Numbered from the stretch's first letter, positions 49,655 through 59,052 are shown. The stretch: 64,000 nucleotides of DNA from Gluconacetobacter sacchari (GCF_014174255.1 NZ_JABEQJ010000009.1:85169-149168), one strand, 5' to 3'. Translations and numbers: made by a program. The notes: generated from the letters alone by a model not told the origin.

Positions 49655-49933
49655 GTGCGTAGGGTGCGGGACGTAATCTCGGGTCTTGTTGTCTTGTGCG
49701 TCGCGGTGTCCTGGGCCGCGCCGTCGGCCTGGGCGGGCTCGCGCCATATCCGTCACCGCACGGGTCTGGCGGCGCATCTCTGCGCCTCCCATGACGCAGT
49801 GATCGGGACCCACGGCCATAGGCTGCGCCGTATCGGCCAACTGCATTATTTCGCCCCGATCGGGCAGGCCATGTATTACCGCGACAAGTCGCATCGCTGC
49901 CAGCTTCGGCGCACGGGCCACCGGCATAGCTGA
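49655..49933 (+). CDS. Small secreted basic protein, unknown
   Basis: A 92-residue protein with a clear signal peptide (VISGLVVLCVAVSWAAPSAWA), then a His/Arg-rich tail with two Cys (HLCASHDAVIGTHGHRLRRI; HRCQLRRTGHRHS). The start would be GTG at 49655, with a G-rich upstream segment. No family is recognised. Two overlapping reading frames on the opposite strand look like shadows. Existence is moderately supported. Confidence 0.5.
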   Translation: MRRVRDVISGLVVLCVAVSWAAPSAWAGSRHIRHRTGLAAHLCASHDAVIGTHGHRLRRIGQLHYFAPIGQAMYYRDKSHRCQLRRTGHRHS

Positions 49934-49948
49934 CGGCAGGCACCGCGA

Positions 49949-49973
49949 GCGCGCCGGGTCACTCCCGGCGCGC
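49949..49973. terminator. Bidirectional G+C hairpin
   Basis: A perfect 10-bp stem GCGCGCCGGG / CCCGGCGCGC with a five-base loop lies between the converging small genes. A short GGTTTGG follows; a long T run is absent. Confidence 0.75.
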
Positions 49974-49988
49974 GGTTTGGCTGGTGTC

Positions 49989-50192
49989 TTACAACGGGCG
50001 ATGGGCCCGATCGAGCAGGCGGCGCCAGACCGATCGAACCTGGGTCAGCACCGGATTGGGTTGCGCTGCGGGGGCGGATGCGATCTTGCGGGCATCCGCC
50101 TTGCGGGCCAGCCAGTGATCGAGGCTCATCCCTGCCTTCGCGGCCCTGCGGGCCTCGTAGGCCTGCTTTCCCTGCTTGTCTTGGTTGCTCAT
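49989..50192 (-). CDS. Small conserved-looking basic protein
   Basis: A 67-residue basic helical protein (MSNQDKQGKQAYEARRAAKAG, then MSLDHWLARKADARK). AGGA lies near its ATG at 50192. It contains no signal peptide or enzyme motif. Short alphaproteobacterial proteins with this Ala/Arg/Lys-rich helix are frequent neighbours of the LysR-trxB pair, but I cannot name it. Confidence 0.5.
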   Translation of the reverse strand: MSNQDKQGKQAYEARRAAKAGMSLDHWLARKADARKIASAPAAQPNPVLTQVRSVWRRLLDRAHRPL

Positions 50193-50228
50193 CGGTCCTG
50201 CGGCTCCGGGCGGGCGTTACCAGCCCGC

Positions 50229-51113
50229 TCAGTGGCGGGCATTGATTTCCGACAGCAGGAAATCGCGGAATACGGAGACCCGCTTCGATGTCCGCAGTTC
50301 TTCGGGATAGACGAAATACGCGTCGACCGTCGGCAGCGGGATATCGGGCAGGACGCGGACCAGATTCGCGTGCGGGCCGGTCGCATACAGCGGGACCGAG
50401 CCGATTCCCACGCCGGCCGCGATGGCCGAGGCCATGGCGGGCAGGCTGTTGACCTCAAGCCGCGCGGCCCGCTTCTCGTCGGAGGGGACGCCGGCTTCCG
50501 CCAGCCAGTTGATGTGCGGGACGGGGGGATGATAGCCGCCGAACAGGACCAGTTTATGGGCCGACAACTCGTCCAGGCTCTGGGGCGTGCCATGCTCCTC
50601 CAGATAACGGGGGGCGGCATAGATCGGTAGCGGAAAATCCGCCAGATGGCGCTGGATCAGGTCGGGCTGGCGTGGCGGATGCATCCGCACGGCGACATCG
50701 GCCTCGCGCATGCCCAGATCCAGGTCGTTATCTTCCAGGATCAGCGTGATCGTGATGTCGGGGTTGGTTTCCATGAAGCGATGCAGGCGCGGCGTCAGCC
50801 AGCAGGTGCCGAAGCCCGTCGTGGTGGTCACGCGCAGGCGGCCGGCGGCCTTTTCCTTGCTTTCGGTCAGCAGGGACTGGGTCATCGCCAGTTTCGAGAA
50901 GACTTCCCGCACCGTCTGGTTCAGCGTCTCGCCCTGTTCGGTCAGGATCAGACCGCGCGCATGCCGATGAAACAGCGGAACCTGGAGGGCTTCCTCCAGT
51001 GCCGAAATCTGTCGCGAGACGGCGGACTGGCTGAGATTGAGCACGTCGCCCGCATGCGTGAACGAACCGGCCTCGGCCACCGCATGAAAAATACGGAGTT
51101 TGTCCCAGTCCAA
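50229..51113 (-). CDS. LysR-family regulator next to trxB
   Basis: A 294-residue LysR regulator. The HTH is MDWDKLRIFHAVAEAGSFTHAG and LSQSAVSRQISALEEALQVPLFHR; the effector domain runs from about 90 to 294. The start ATG at 51113 is strongly supported by the conserved MDWDKLRIF. It lies 90 bp after the trxB stop and on the same strand. This pairing with trxB is common in alphaproteobacteria, suggesting redox-related control (inference). Confidence 0.92.
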   Translation of the reverse strand: MDWDKLRIFHAVAEAGSFTHAGDVLNLSQSAVSRQISALEEALQVPLFHRHARGLILTEQGETLNQTVREVFSKLAMTQSLLTESKEKAAGRLRVTTTTGFGTCWLTPRLHRFMETNPDITITLILEDNDLDLGMREADVAVRMHPPRQPDLIQRHLADFPLPIYAAPRYLEEHGTPQSLDELSAHKLVLFGGYHPPVPHINWLAEAGVPSDEKRAARLEVNSLPAMASAIAAGVGIGSVPLYATGPHANLVRVLPDIPLPTVDAYFVYPEELRTSKRVSVFRDFLLSEINARH

Positions 51114-51203
51114 TGCTACGCTCCGATCCTGGCAGGAGGAATTGTGAAACCGATGTTACTTTTGGTGACTGAAACGGGACGTTCGGTCAAGGATTTGATG
51201 GAA

Positions 51204-52166
51204 TCATCCCGCGATTCCGGCCAAGAAACGTTCGGCTTCCAGCGCGGCCATGCAGCCTGTTCCCGCGGCCGTGATGGCTTGGCGATAGATCTTGTCCTGG
51301 ACGTCGCCGGCGGCGAAGATTCCCGGTACCGAGGTCCGGGTTCCGCCCGGTTCGGTCACGATATAGCCCTCGTCGTCGGTTTCGACCTGGCCACGGAAGA
51401 TCTCCGTGTGCGGCGCATGGCCGATGGCGACGAAGACGCCATCGACCGGCAGGTCTTCCCGGGCGCCGGTGGTCATGTCGCGCAGGGTAATGCCGGTCAC
51501 GACGGGCGGTTCGCCGTCAGCGACGACCTCCTCGGCCACCCGGTTCCATTTCACCGTGACCTTGGGGTGGGCGAACAGCCGGTCTTGCAGGATCTTCTCG
51601 GCGCGCAGGCTGTCGCGGCGATGGATCAGGAACACATGTTCGGCATGGTGGGTCAGGTACAGTGCTTCCTCGACCGCGGTATTGCCTCCGCCGATGACGG
51701 CCACCGTCCGGCCGCGATAGAAAAACCCGTCGCAGGTGGCGCAGGCCGAGACTCCGGCGCCCTGGTACTGGGCCTCGCCGGGAATGCCCAGCCATTTCGC
51801 CTGCGCGCCGGTCGCGATCACCACCGCCCGGGCCAGATAGACATCGCCCGAATCGCCGACCAGGCGAAAGGGCTCGCCCCCCTCGCGTCGCCCGGTCAGC
51901 GCGCATTCCGTGATGATGTCGTGGATGATCCGCGTCCCGACATGGGCGGCCTGGGCCGCCATCTGCTCCATCAGTTCGGGGCCCTGGATGCCGTGGGCGA
52001 AGCCCGGATAATTCTCCACGTCCGTCGTGATCATCAACTGGCCGCCGGGTTGCAGGCCGGCCACCAGGATCGGCTTCAGGTTTGCGCGGGCGGCATAGAT
52101 GGCGGCGGTGTAGCCGGCGGGGCCGGCCCCGATTACGAGCAGGTCGGTCGAATGGGTATGGGTCAT
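51204..52166 (-). CDS. trxB: Thioredoxin reductase
   Basis: A 320-residue FAD/NADPH disulfide reductase that keeps thioredoxin reduced. LLVIGAGPAGYTAAIYAARAN binds FAD, ACATCDGFFYRG carries the redox CxxC (ATCDG context), VAVIGGGNTAVEEALYL binds NADPH, and VPGIFAAGDVQDKIYRQAITAAGTGC closes the FAD site. ATG 52166 (MTHTHSTDLL) fits family starts better than 52196. It precedes the LysR gene. Confidence 0.95.
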   Translation of the reverse strand: MTHTHSTDLLVIGAGPAGYTAAIYAARANLKPILVAGLQPGGQLMITTDVENYPGFAHGIQGPELMEQMAAQAAHVGTRIIHDIITECALTGRREGGEPFRLVGDSGDVYLARAVVIATGAQAKWLGIPGEAQYQGAGVSACATCDGFFYRGRTVAVIGGGNTAVEEALYLTHHAEHVFLIHRRDSLRAEKILQDRLFAHPKVTVKWNRVAEEVVADGEPPVVTGITLRDMTTGAREDLPVDGVFVAIGHAPHTEIFRGQVETDDEGYIVTEPGGTRTSVPGIFAAGDVQDKIYRQAITAAGTGCMAALEAERFLAGIAG

Positions 52167-52316
52167 GGACTCGGCGCGGGTCTGTTCAAACTGCATGGGA
52201 TATGGCCGTGCGGCGCGTCCGGCACAAGGCGCGCGGGGGGCAGGATGCTCTTTTCGGCGCGGGGCGCTTGCCGTATCCTGAAGACTTGATGTTCAGGGAC
52301 GGACAAAACTGACGTG

Positions 52317-52811
52317 ATGGATCTGGATGCGATTGACCGTCGGATCGTAGCGGAACTCCAGGCGGATGGTCGCATGACCAACGTGGAACTGGCGCGTCGG
52401 GTTGGCATTTCCGCCCCGCCATGCCTGCGGCGCGTGCGCCGGCTGGAAGAGGACGGGCTGATCCGGGGCTATCATGCCGATACCGACGCGGCGCTTCTTG
52501 GGTGGACGATCACCCTGTTCGCCCTGATCGGGCTGGACAGCCAGAAGGAAACGGTCCTCTCCGCCTTCGAGACCCAGGTCGCCGAATGGCCGGAGGTGCG
52601 CGAATGCCACATGATCCGGGGGGGCGGCGACTTCCTGGTCCGGCTGGTGGCGCGCGACGCGGCGCACGAAAACCAGTTGACCCGTCGCCTGACCGAAAGC
52701 CCGCATGTCAGCCGGGTCCAGACATTGCAGACCATCCGCACCTCGCTCAGCCGTGCCGGCGTGCCGGTGCAGCCGCTGGCCCAGCCTTTCGACAACCCGG
52801 ACGGGGCATGA
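52317..52811 (+). CDS. Lrp/AsnC-family regulator
   Basis: A 164-residue feast/famine regulator. LDAIDRRIVAELQADGRMTNVELARRVGISAPPCLRRVRRLEEDGLI is the HTH; the RAM domain (WTITLFALIGLDSQ; VRECHMIRGGGDFLVRLVA) binds amino acids. GTG at 52314 is an alternative. It diverges from trxB by 150 bp and overlaps the glycosyltransferase start by 4 bp, so it probably heads a three-gene unit. Confidence 0.9.
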   Translation: MDLDAIDRRIVAELQADGRMTNVELARRVGISAPPCLRRVRRLEEDGLIRGYHADTDAALLGWTITLFALIGLDSQKETVLSAFETQVAEWPEVRECHMIRGGGDFLVRLVARDAAHENQLTRRLTESPHVSRVQTLQTIRTSLSRAGVPVQPLAQPFDNPDGA

Positions 52812-53947
52812 ACGCAGGCCTGTCCCGGGGCCCCGCCGGGCCGGCCTGCGAGGCCGGCGCCACGGCGGCGGATGTCAGCATCGTAGTGCCCTGCTACAAC
52901 GAACGGGCGAATGTCCGCCCCATGGTGGCGGCCCTGTCGCAGGCCCTGGCGGGCCGGGAATGGGAAGTCATCTTCGTCGATGACAACTCGCCCGACGGCA
53001 CGATCGACGAGGTCCGGGCCCTGGCGGAGCAGGATGGCCGCGTGCGCGGCGTGCTGCGCGTGGGGCGGCGCGGCCTGTCCTCGGCGGTGATCGAAGGCGT
53101 GCTGTCATCCTCCGCGCGGATCGTCGCCGTCATGGATGGCGACATGCAGCATGACGAATCATGCCTGGGGCAACTGATCGATGCCGTGGCGCGCGACGGC
53201 TACGACATCGCGGTCGGCAGCCGCCATGTGGCGGGGGGCGACAATGCGGGGCTGGCCAGCGGATGGCGGACCTTCCTGTCCGATTCCGGCATCCGTATCG
53301 TGCAGATGATCCTGCCGGTGCGGCTGGGTGATCCGATGAGCGGCTTCTTCGCCATGCGCCGCGACCTGTTCGAACGCACGGTCCCGCGCCTGTCGGGCAC
53401 GGGCTTCAAAATCCTGCTGGACGTGTTCCTCTCGGCGCCCCAGCGCCCCCGGGTGCTGGAGGTGCCGTTCGTCTTCCGCCCGCGCGCGGCCGGCGAGAGC
53501 AAGCTGGATGTCCTGGTATTGCTGCAATTCGCGGCGATGCTGGGCGACAAGCTGTGTCGCGGGTTCCTGCCGATCCGTTTCATCGGTTTCGGCCTGGTGG
53601 GGCTGATCGGCATCCTGGTCAATCTGGCGGTGCTGGAGATCGGGCGGCGTTGCGGTACCGATTTCGCCACCGGCCAATGGCTGGGCACCCTGGTCGCCAT
53701 GGTGACGAATTTCTGGATGAACAATGCGCTGACCTATCGCGACCGCCGGCTGCGCGGGATGCGGATGTGGCTGGGGCTCGGCCTGTTCATGGTCATCTGC
53801 GCGGCGGGGGCCGTCGCGGATGTCGGCATCGCCCGGGCGATTTTCAGCAGCGACGGACAGTGGGGCCTGGCCAGCATGGCAGGGGCCGCGATCGCGGTCG
53901 TGTGGAACTATGCCGTGTCGTCGACCCTGATCTGGCGGGTGCGTTGA
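52808..53947 (+). CDS. GT2 glycosyltransferase fused to a GtrA-type membrane domain
   Basis: A 379-residue protein. The first 240 residues are a dolichol-phosphate-mannose-synthase-like GT2 domain: SIVVPCYNERANVRPMVAAL, FVDDNSPDGTIDEV, AVMDGDMQHDESCL (DxD) and AVGSRHVAGGDN. The last 130 form four membrane helices of the GtrA family (FIGFGLVGLIGILVNLAVL, LGLGLFMVICAAGAVADVG). It would make polyprenyl-phosphate sugar and help flip it. The ATG at 52808 overlaps the asnC stop. The next gene is a GT39-type membrane transferase. Confidence 0.92.
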   Translation: MNAGLSRGPAGPACEAGATAADVSIVVPCYNERANVRPMVAALSQALAGREWEVIFVDDNSPDGTIDEVRALAEQDGRVRGVLRVGRRGLSSAVIEGVLSSSARIVAVMDGDMQHDESCLGQLIDAVARDGYDIAVGSRHVAGGDNAGLASGWRTFLSDSGIRIVQMILPVRLGDPMSGFFAMRRDLFERTVPRLSGTGFKILLDVFLSAPQRPRVLEVPFVFRPRAAGESKLDVLVLLQFAAMLGDKLCRGFLPIRFIGFGLVGLIGILVNLAVLEIGRRCGTDFATGQWLGTLVAMVTNFWMNNALTYRDRRLRGMRMWLGLGLFMVICAAGAVADVGIARAIFSSDGQWGLASMAGAAIAVVWNYAVSSTLIWRVR

Positions 53948-55407
53948 CGGCTCCGGCCGGGCGGGCCGGTCTTGGCCTGTCGCGATGGGGCCTGGTCCTT
54001 GCCATGGTGACGTTGCTGCGTCTGGTCGTGGCGGCATGGACGCCGCTGTCGCCGGACGAGGCTTATTACTGGGTGTGGTCCCGCGCATTGGCGCCGGGTT
54101 ACCTCGACCACCCCCCGATGGTGGCGCTGTGGATTCGCGCCGGCACCGCCCTGGCGGGCGATGGTGCATTGGGGGTGCGCCTGCTGGCCCCGCTCTCGGC
54201 GGCCGTCGGCACGCTGTTCCTGGCCATGGCCGCGCGCGACCTGGGAGATCGCGACGGGCCGCCGGGTGGCCGGATGGTGCGGGCGGCCGTGCTGCTGAAT
54301 GCCACGCTGGCGCTGGGCATAGGGGCGGTGACGATGACGCCCGACACGCCGCTGCTGTTCTTCACGACGCTGGCGCTGTGGGCACTGGGCCGGCTGCTGG
54401 CCACCGGCCGCGGGGCATGGTGGCTGGTGATGGGGGTAGCGTTCGGCCTGGCCTGCGACAGCAAATATACCGCCGTGCTTCCCGCCGGCGGCCTGGTGCT
54501 GTGGTGCCTGTGCAGCCCGGGCGGCAGGGCATGGCTGCGCACGCCCTGGCCATGGGGCGGGGCGGTGCTGGCCACGTTGCTGTTCCTACCGGTCATCGGC
54601 TGGAATCACGCGCATCATTGGGCCAGTTTCGTGCGCCAGGGCGGGCGGGCGGGCGATTGGCAGCCGGCGCGCGCCGTCCGGTTCCTGTCGGAACTGGCGG
54701 GCGGGCAGCTCGGCCTGATGACGCCGCTGATCGCGCTGGGGTTCGGTGCCGGGATCTGGCGGGCATGGCGCCGCGCGGCGCGCGACCCGGGGGCGATGGT
54801 GCTGCTGTTCTGGGTCGTCCCGTCGGCGCTGGTGTTCGTGCAGCATGCGCTGGGCGACCGGGTGCAGGCCAACTGGCCGGTGCTGCTTTATCCCGTGCTG
54901 GCGATCCTGGCCGCCGCGCCCGTCTGGCGCTTCTGGCGCGCGGGGGCGGTCCTGGGGTGTGCGCTGACGCTGCTGGTCTATGTCCAGTCCACGCTGGCGC
55001 CGGTTTCGCTGTCTCCGCATCTGGACATCACCCTGCGGCAGATGGCGGGCTGGCAGGGTCTGGCGCGGACGGTCGATACGATGGCCGGCCCCGGCGCGTT
55101 CGTGGCCGCCGACGAATACGGCCTGGCGTCGGAACTGGCCCTGGCGCTGCCGCATCGGACCGTAATCGGGATCGAGCCCCGCTGGGCGTTGTTCGATCTG
55201 CCGCCCGCGGCGGGGGGGGCGGGGATTTTCCTGTGCAGCCTCCGCCATCTGCGCGACCTGGATCTGTCGCCGTTCAGCCACGCCACGCGGATCGGCACCG
55301 TGGAGCGGACGCGCATGGGCAATGTCGCCGAACGCTATGCCGTCTTCCGTGTGACGCTGGCAGCAGGCCCGGTCGCCGGCACCGCGCGCCTGCCGGCGGG
55401 CCACTGA
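53944..55407 (+). CDS. ArnT/GT39-type membrane glycosyltransferase
   Basis: A 487-residue, multi-helix transferase of the ArnT/PMT-like family. LTPDEAYYW-type motif appears as TPLSPDEAYYWVWSRALAPG and YLDHPPMVALWIRAG, with GAVTMTPDTPLLFFTTLALWAL and FGLACDSKYTAVLPAG. It would use a polyprenyl-linked sugar made by the preceding GT2 to modify lipid or surface glycan. The start is TTG at 53944, overlapping the GT2 stop (TTGA), since the first helix lies before the next ATG at 54003. Confidence 0.88.
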   Translation: MTAPAGRAGLGLSRWGLVLAMVTLLRLVVAAWTPLSPDEAYYWVWSRALAPGYLDHPPMVALWIRAGTALAGDGALGVRLLAPLSAAVGTLFLAMAARDLGDRDGPPGGRMVRAAVLLNATLALGIGAVTMTPDTPLLFFTTLALWALGRLLATGRGAWWLVMGVAFGLACDSKYTAVLPAGGLVLWCLCSPGGRAWLRTPWPWGGAVLATLLFLPVIGWNHAHHWASFVRQGGRAGDWQPARAVRFLSELAGGQLGLMTPLIALGFGAGIWRAWRRAARDPGAMVLLFWVVPSALVFVQHALGDRVQANWPVLLYPVLAILAAAPVWRFWRAGAVLGCALTLLVYVQSTLAPVSLSPHLDITLRQMAGWQGLARTVDTMAGPGAFVAADEYGLASELALALPHRTVIGIEPRWALFDLPPAAGGAGIFLCSLRHLRDLDLSPFSHATRIGTVERTRMGNVAERYAVFRVTLAAGPVAGTARLPAGH

Positions 55408-55423
55408 AATATCGCGTGTCCTG

Positions 55424-55780
55424 TTATCCCGCCGCGCCGTCCAGCATGCCGCGCACCAGATCCATCAGCGCGCGGACCCGGAACGGTTTTTCCAGCGTAT
55501 GTCCCGGCGTGAAGGCGGCCAGGCGCGCCGGGTCGCCGCTGATGGCGATCATCGGGACGCCGCTGCCCTTCAGCCGGTCGGTCAGGCGATCCGGCGCGCC
55601 ATCCGGCAGGGACAGGTCGATGATGGCCAGGTCGACCGGTTCCTGTTCCACGGCGTTCAGGGCCGATTGCACGCCCGCGCAGGCGGTGACGCGCAGGCCC
55701 GAGGCCTCCAGCGCCGTGCGGATCAGCTCGGCGATGGCGGATTCGTCCTCGACCAGCAGGATATGGCGTTCAGATGTCAT
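55424..55780 (-). CDS. Stand-alone receiver-domain response regulator
   Basis: A 118-residue CheY-like receiver with no output domain. HILLVEDESAIAELIRTALE gives the acidic pocket, VDLAIIDLSLPDGAP the phosphoacceptor Asp, PMIAISGDPAR the Thr/Ser site and GHTLEKPFRVRAL the conserved Lys. ATG 55780 overlaps the NUDIX gene stop by 4 bp. No histidine kinase lies beside it, so its partner is elsewhere. Confidence 0.9.
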   Translation of the reverse strand: MTSERHILLVEDESAIAELIRTALEASGLRVTACAGVQSALNAVEQEPVDLAIIDLSLPDGAPDRLTDRLKGSGVPMIAISGDPARLAAFTPGHTLEKPFRVRALMDLVRGMLDGAAG

Positions 55781-56274
55781 GAGGCATGGTCCTGTGCGGG
55801 GATGAGGCTGCGGGGGGCGCCTCCGGGGACGGGCCAGGGGGCGATCCCCCGGTCCGAAAGCGCCAATGTGCCCAGTTCCAGCAGGCCGGGGCTCATGCGT
55901 TCCGGGGCGGCCCGGATCTGGTCGAGGGTGAACCAGCCTGTGGCCAGCGCGTCATCATCGGCCCGGATCTCCGTCTGGCCGGTATCGACGCAGCGTATCA
56001 CGGCGATGACGTAATGGAAGCGCAGGCACCCCTCCGGCGTCCGGTCCAGCACGTCGAACGCCGTCAACACGCCCTGGGCGCGGGTGGCGAACCCGGTTTC
56101 CTCGCGCAGTTCGCGCTCGGCCGCCTGGAACAGGGTCTCGCCCCGTTCGATCCGGCCGCCGGGGAAGCCCCATAATCCCTGGTCCGGCGGGTTGGCGCGC
56201 CGGATCAGCAGCAGGCGCGTGCCGCGGACGACAACGGCCAGGATCGCGGCGGAAACGGGGGCAGGGGCATTCAT
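55777..56274 (-). CDS. NUDIX hydrolase
   Basis: A 165-residue NUDIX enzyme. The NUDIX box GGRIERGETLFQAAERELREETG is intact. LLLIRRANPPDQGLWGFPGG precedes it; RFHYVIAVIRCVDTG follows. Candidate substrates are ADP-ribose, NADH or oxidised nucleotides. The C-terminal 30 residues are Pro-rich. It is coupled to the receiver protein. Confidence 0.92.
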   Translation of the reverse strand: MNAPAPVSAAILAVVVRGTRLLLIRRANPPDQGLWGFPGGRIERGETLFQAAERELREETGFATRAQGVLTAFDVLDRTPEGCLRFHYVIAVIRCVDTGQTEIRADDDALATGWFTLDQIRAAPERMSPGLLELGTLALSDRGIAPWPVPGGAPRSLIPAQDHAS

Positions 56275-56325
56275 GCGGCGATCTTAGCCGCAGGCCTGCC
56301 CCCAGCGCCACCGTAGCGGCCCGGA

Positions 56326-58275
56326 TCAGGGAACGACTGGCAGCCAGATGGACGTGGCGTGTTCGCCGCCCCGATGGATGGTCTGCGTGGCGGCGACATA
56401 ATCATGCGGCGTGGCACGCAGCACGTTGGGCACGAAGGTCTGCGGGTTGCGGTCGTAGAGGGGGAACAGCGAGGACTGGATCTGCACCATGATCCGGTGT
56501 CCGGGCTTGAACACATGGTTGACCGCCGGCAGCGTGAAGCGATAGCGCGCCACATCGTTGGGCACCGCGGCCACCGGATGGTCGAATCCCTCTCGGTAGC
56601 GCCCCCGGAAGATATCCATCGACACCGCCAGTTCGTATCCCCCCATCTCCGGCCGGTCGGCGTCGGTGGCGGGCATTACGTCGATCAGCTTCACCACCCA
56701 GTCGGAATCGGTGCCGCTGGTCGCCGCGAACAGGTCGGCCACCGGCACGCCGCTGACGCGCACCGATTGCGTCAGGACCGGGGTTTCATAGGTCAGCACG
56801 TCCGGGCGGCTCTCGGCCGGCCGCTGGTCCTGGACCAGCCAGGTCTTCCAGCGCGGCCCGTCGTCGGCGAAATTGAAGGGACGCTCAAGGAACGGCACCG
56901 GGTGCGCCGGGTCGGAGACGTAAGAATCCTGCCCGGTGACCGGGTGGTCGAACGACAGGCCGTAGCCGGCCTGAAGATAGAGCGGCTTCAGCTTATGGGC
57001 GCAGGCCTTGTCGTCACAGGCCAGGGGCCAGTGCGGAAAGCGGTCCCAGCGATTCTCGCCGGAATTGTAGATGATGGCTTCCGGCAGATGGACCTCCGGC
57101 GAGCCCGGGCGCAGATACTGGTTGAAGAACGGCAGCAGCACCTCGGCGCGGAACTGGTGCGCGGTGTCGCCATTCCAGTGCAGCGGGCCCAGTTCCGACC
57201 CGTCGTAATTCACCTGGCTGTGCCGCCAGGGGCCCATCACCAGGATGTTGGGCACGTTCGGGCTGGTCGCCTTCAGCGCCTGCCAGGAATGGATGGCCCC
57301 CCACATGTCCTCCTGGTCCCACAGCCCCTGTTCCCAGATCGTGGGCACGGTCAGCGGGTGGCGGGTGATCAGCTTGTCCAGAGCCTGGTCCTGCCAGAAC
57401 ATATCGTAATCCGGATGGGCCGGCATGCGCTGCCACCACGGAAACTGGTCCAGTCCGGCGGCGGAGGCGAATTGTCCGGCCGATCCCGCGCGCAGGAAGT
57501 TGGTGTAATCGTCGCGATCGACACGCGGAATGGTGGAGCCGGAGCCGCGTTCCGTCATCTGGTCGGTGAAATAATCCAGCCCGCCCTGGCGGAAGGCGCC
57601 GTAATGATACCAGTCATCGCCCATCCAGCCGTCGACCATCGGGCTTTCCGGGGCGGCGACCTTCAGCGCCGGGTGCGGATTCAGCAGCGCCATGACGACG
57701 GTGAAACCCTCGTAGGAGGAGCCCAGCATGCCGACGCGCCCGTTGGATTGCGGCAGGTTATGCACCAGCCAGTCGATCGTGTCCCAGGCGTCGGTCACTT
57801 CGTCGGTGCGGGTAGGGTTCAGCGGTCCGCGCACCGGCCGCGTCATCACGTAGTCCCCTTCCGATCCATATTTGCCGCGAATATCCTGGAACACGCGGAT
57901 ATAACCGGCCTCGACGAACACGTCGTCGCCCTGGGGCAGCAGGGCGCGCATGGTCGGCGCGTCCTCGACCCGGTTGAGCCGCTTCGATGCGTGATAGGGC
58001 GTGCGGGTCAGCAGGATCGGGGCATCGTGTGCGTCGCGGGGCAGCACGATCACGGTATGCAGCTTCACCCCGTCGCGCATCGGAATCATGACCTCGCGCT
58101 TGACGTAATCGCGCCCGGCGGTGGGGAAGGTGACGTGGGCGGGGATATCGCTGCCCGTCTGCACCGTCAGCGAGGGCGAAGGGGGCGGTGGCGCGGCGCG
58201 GCCCAGGCCGCTGACGAGCCCCAGGGCGGCCGCGAAGGCGATCGCCCCGGCCGGACGATGGAAGGAAAAGGTCAA
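56326..58275 (-). CDS. Alpha-amino-acid ester hydrolase (CocE/NonD family), secreted
   Basis: A 649-residue enzyme matching Acetobacter alpha-amino-acid ester hydrolases, which hydrolyse and synthesise beta-lactam side-chain amides. A signal peptide (AIAFAAALGLVSGLGRA) is followed by MIPMRDGVKLHTVIVLP, the nucleophile motif GMLGSSYEGFTVVMAL, WEQGLWDQEDMWGA (Asp) and VMGPWRHSQVNYDG (His), then a jelly-roll domain. The TTG start at 58275 has AGGAG 9 nt upstream. The periplasmic physiological substrate is unknown. Confidence 0.9.
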   Translation of the reverse strand: MTFSFHRPAGAIAFAAALGLVSGLGRAAPPPPSPSLTVQTGSDIPAHVTFPTAGRDYVKREVMIPMRDGVKLHTVIVLPRDAHDAPILLTRTPYHASKRLNRVEDAPTMRALLPQGDDVFVEAGYIRVFQDIRGKYGSEGDYVMTRPVRGPLNPTRTDEVTDAWDTIDWLVHNLPQSNGRVGMLGSSYEGFTVVMALLNPHPALKVAAPESPMVDGWMGDDWYHYGAFRQGGLDYFTDQMTERGSGSTIPRVDRDDYTNFLRAGSAGQFASAAGLDQFPWWQRMPAHPDYDMFWQDQALDKLITRHPLTVPTIWEQGLWDQEDMWGAIHSWQALKATSPNVPNILVMGPWRHSQVNYDGSELGPLHWNGDTAHQFRAEVLLPFFNQYLRPGSPEVHLPEAIIYNSGENRWDRFPHWPLACDDKACAHKLKPLYLQAGYGLSFDHPVTGQDSYVSDPAHPVPFLERPFNFADDGPRWKTWLVQDQRPAESRPDVLTYETPVLTQSVRVSGVPVADLFAATSGTDSDWVVKLIDVMPATDADRPEMGGYELAVSMDIFRGRYREGFDHPVAAVPNDVARYRFTLPAVNHVFKPGHRIMVQIQSSLFPLYDRNPQTFVPNVLRATPHDYVAATQTIHRGGEHATSIWLPVVP

Positions 58276-58401
58276 ACCAGGCGCTCCTGCTCATTCCGCG
58301 CGGGCGGAGATGTCATGCGTTTCGTTGGGCCGACCATGTCGCAACCGGATGGAACAGGCAACCGCTCTGCGTCGCGCGACGCGTGCTTTCGTCGCGCGGG
58401 C

Positions 58402-58866
58402 TCAGTGGCCCAGGAAATGCTCCATGGAATGCGATTGCGGACGCGTCAGGACCACATGGGCACGGCAGCGCGGCGTACCGTAGGTGCCCTGGATGGTGTT
58501 GCCCTGGGGCGTGCCTTCGAACACCATGGGGAAGGGCTTGCGGTTCATGCCGCTCAGCACGAGTTGGGCATGGAAACGGCCGGGCGTCGCGTCGCGCTGG
58601 CCATGCAGGGTCTGCGCCCCGTCAGCGGGGGTGAAGGCGACGCGCCTGCTTTCGATCTGCAAGGTGGACGGAGCCCGCGTCTCGGGACAGATGCCCCGAT
58701 CGGCGACCAGCGTGCCGGTCCAGATGCCGATCGGGTCCCGGGACGCGTCGTCGGCCGCCCGGGCGGCCGGCACCACGGTCAGCACGGCGGCACAGGCGAT
58801 CGCCGCATGCCGGAGGCCGGCCAGGCGGGGACGCGGCAGGGGGCGGTCCAGTCGAAAGAGAGGCAC
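58402..58866 (-). CDS. Secreted protein of unknown function
   Basis: A 154-residue protein with a signal peptide (AAIACAAVLTVVPAARA). The mature part has a lipocalin/beta-barrel-like pattern: GIWTGTLVADRGICPETRA, FHAQLVLSGMNRKPFPMVFEGTPQGNTIQGTYGTPRC and two Cys. GTG 58866 has GGAG 8 nt upstream. No family recognised. Transcribed towards the ester hydrolase but separated by 126 bp. Confidence 0.65.
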   Translation of the reverse strand: MPLFRLDRPLPRPRLAGLRHAAIACAAVLTVVPAARAADDASRDPIGIWTGTLVADRGICPETRAPSTLQIESRRVAFTPADGAQTLHGQRDATPGRFHAQLVLSGMNRKPFPMVFEGTPQGNTIQGTYGTPRCRAHVVLTRPQSHSMEHFLGH

Positions 58867-59052
58867 GTTCGGGCTCCGTAACGCCTAGGGTCTGTGTTTC
58901 AATATGGGCGCGGGCGGCCGGCTCGGCCATAGGGTCCCGCCTGGTCCGGGCTTGCGCTATACTCTGTGTCGACGCATATCCGGCTCCTGCACGGCCCGCC
59001 CGGTCCGCGCAGCGCGCCCTGCGACCGTAACGCCGCGACCGAAAGAGCAACG

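Noticed and set aside
58935..58963. Promoter for guaA with TATACT
   Set aside because: No acceptable -35 hexamer at the right spacing.
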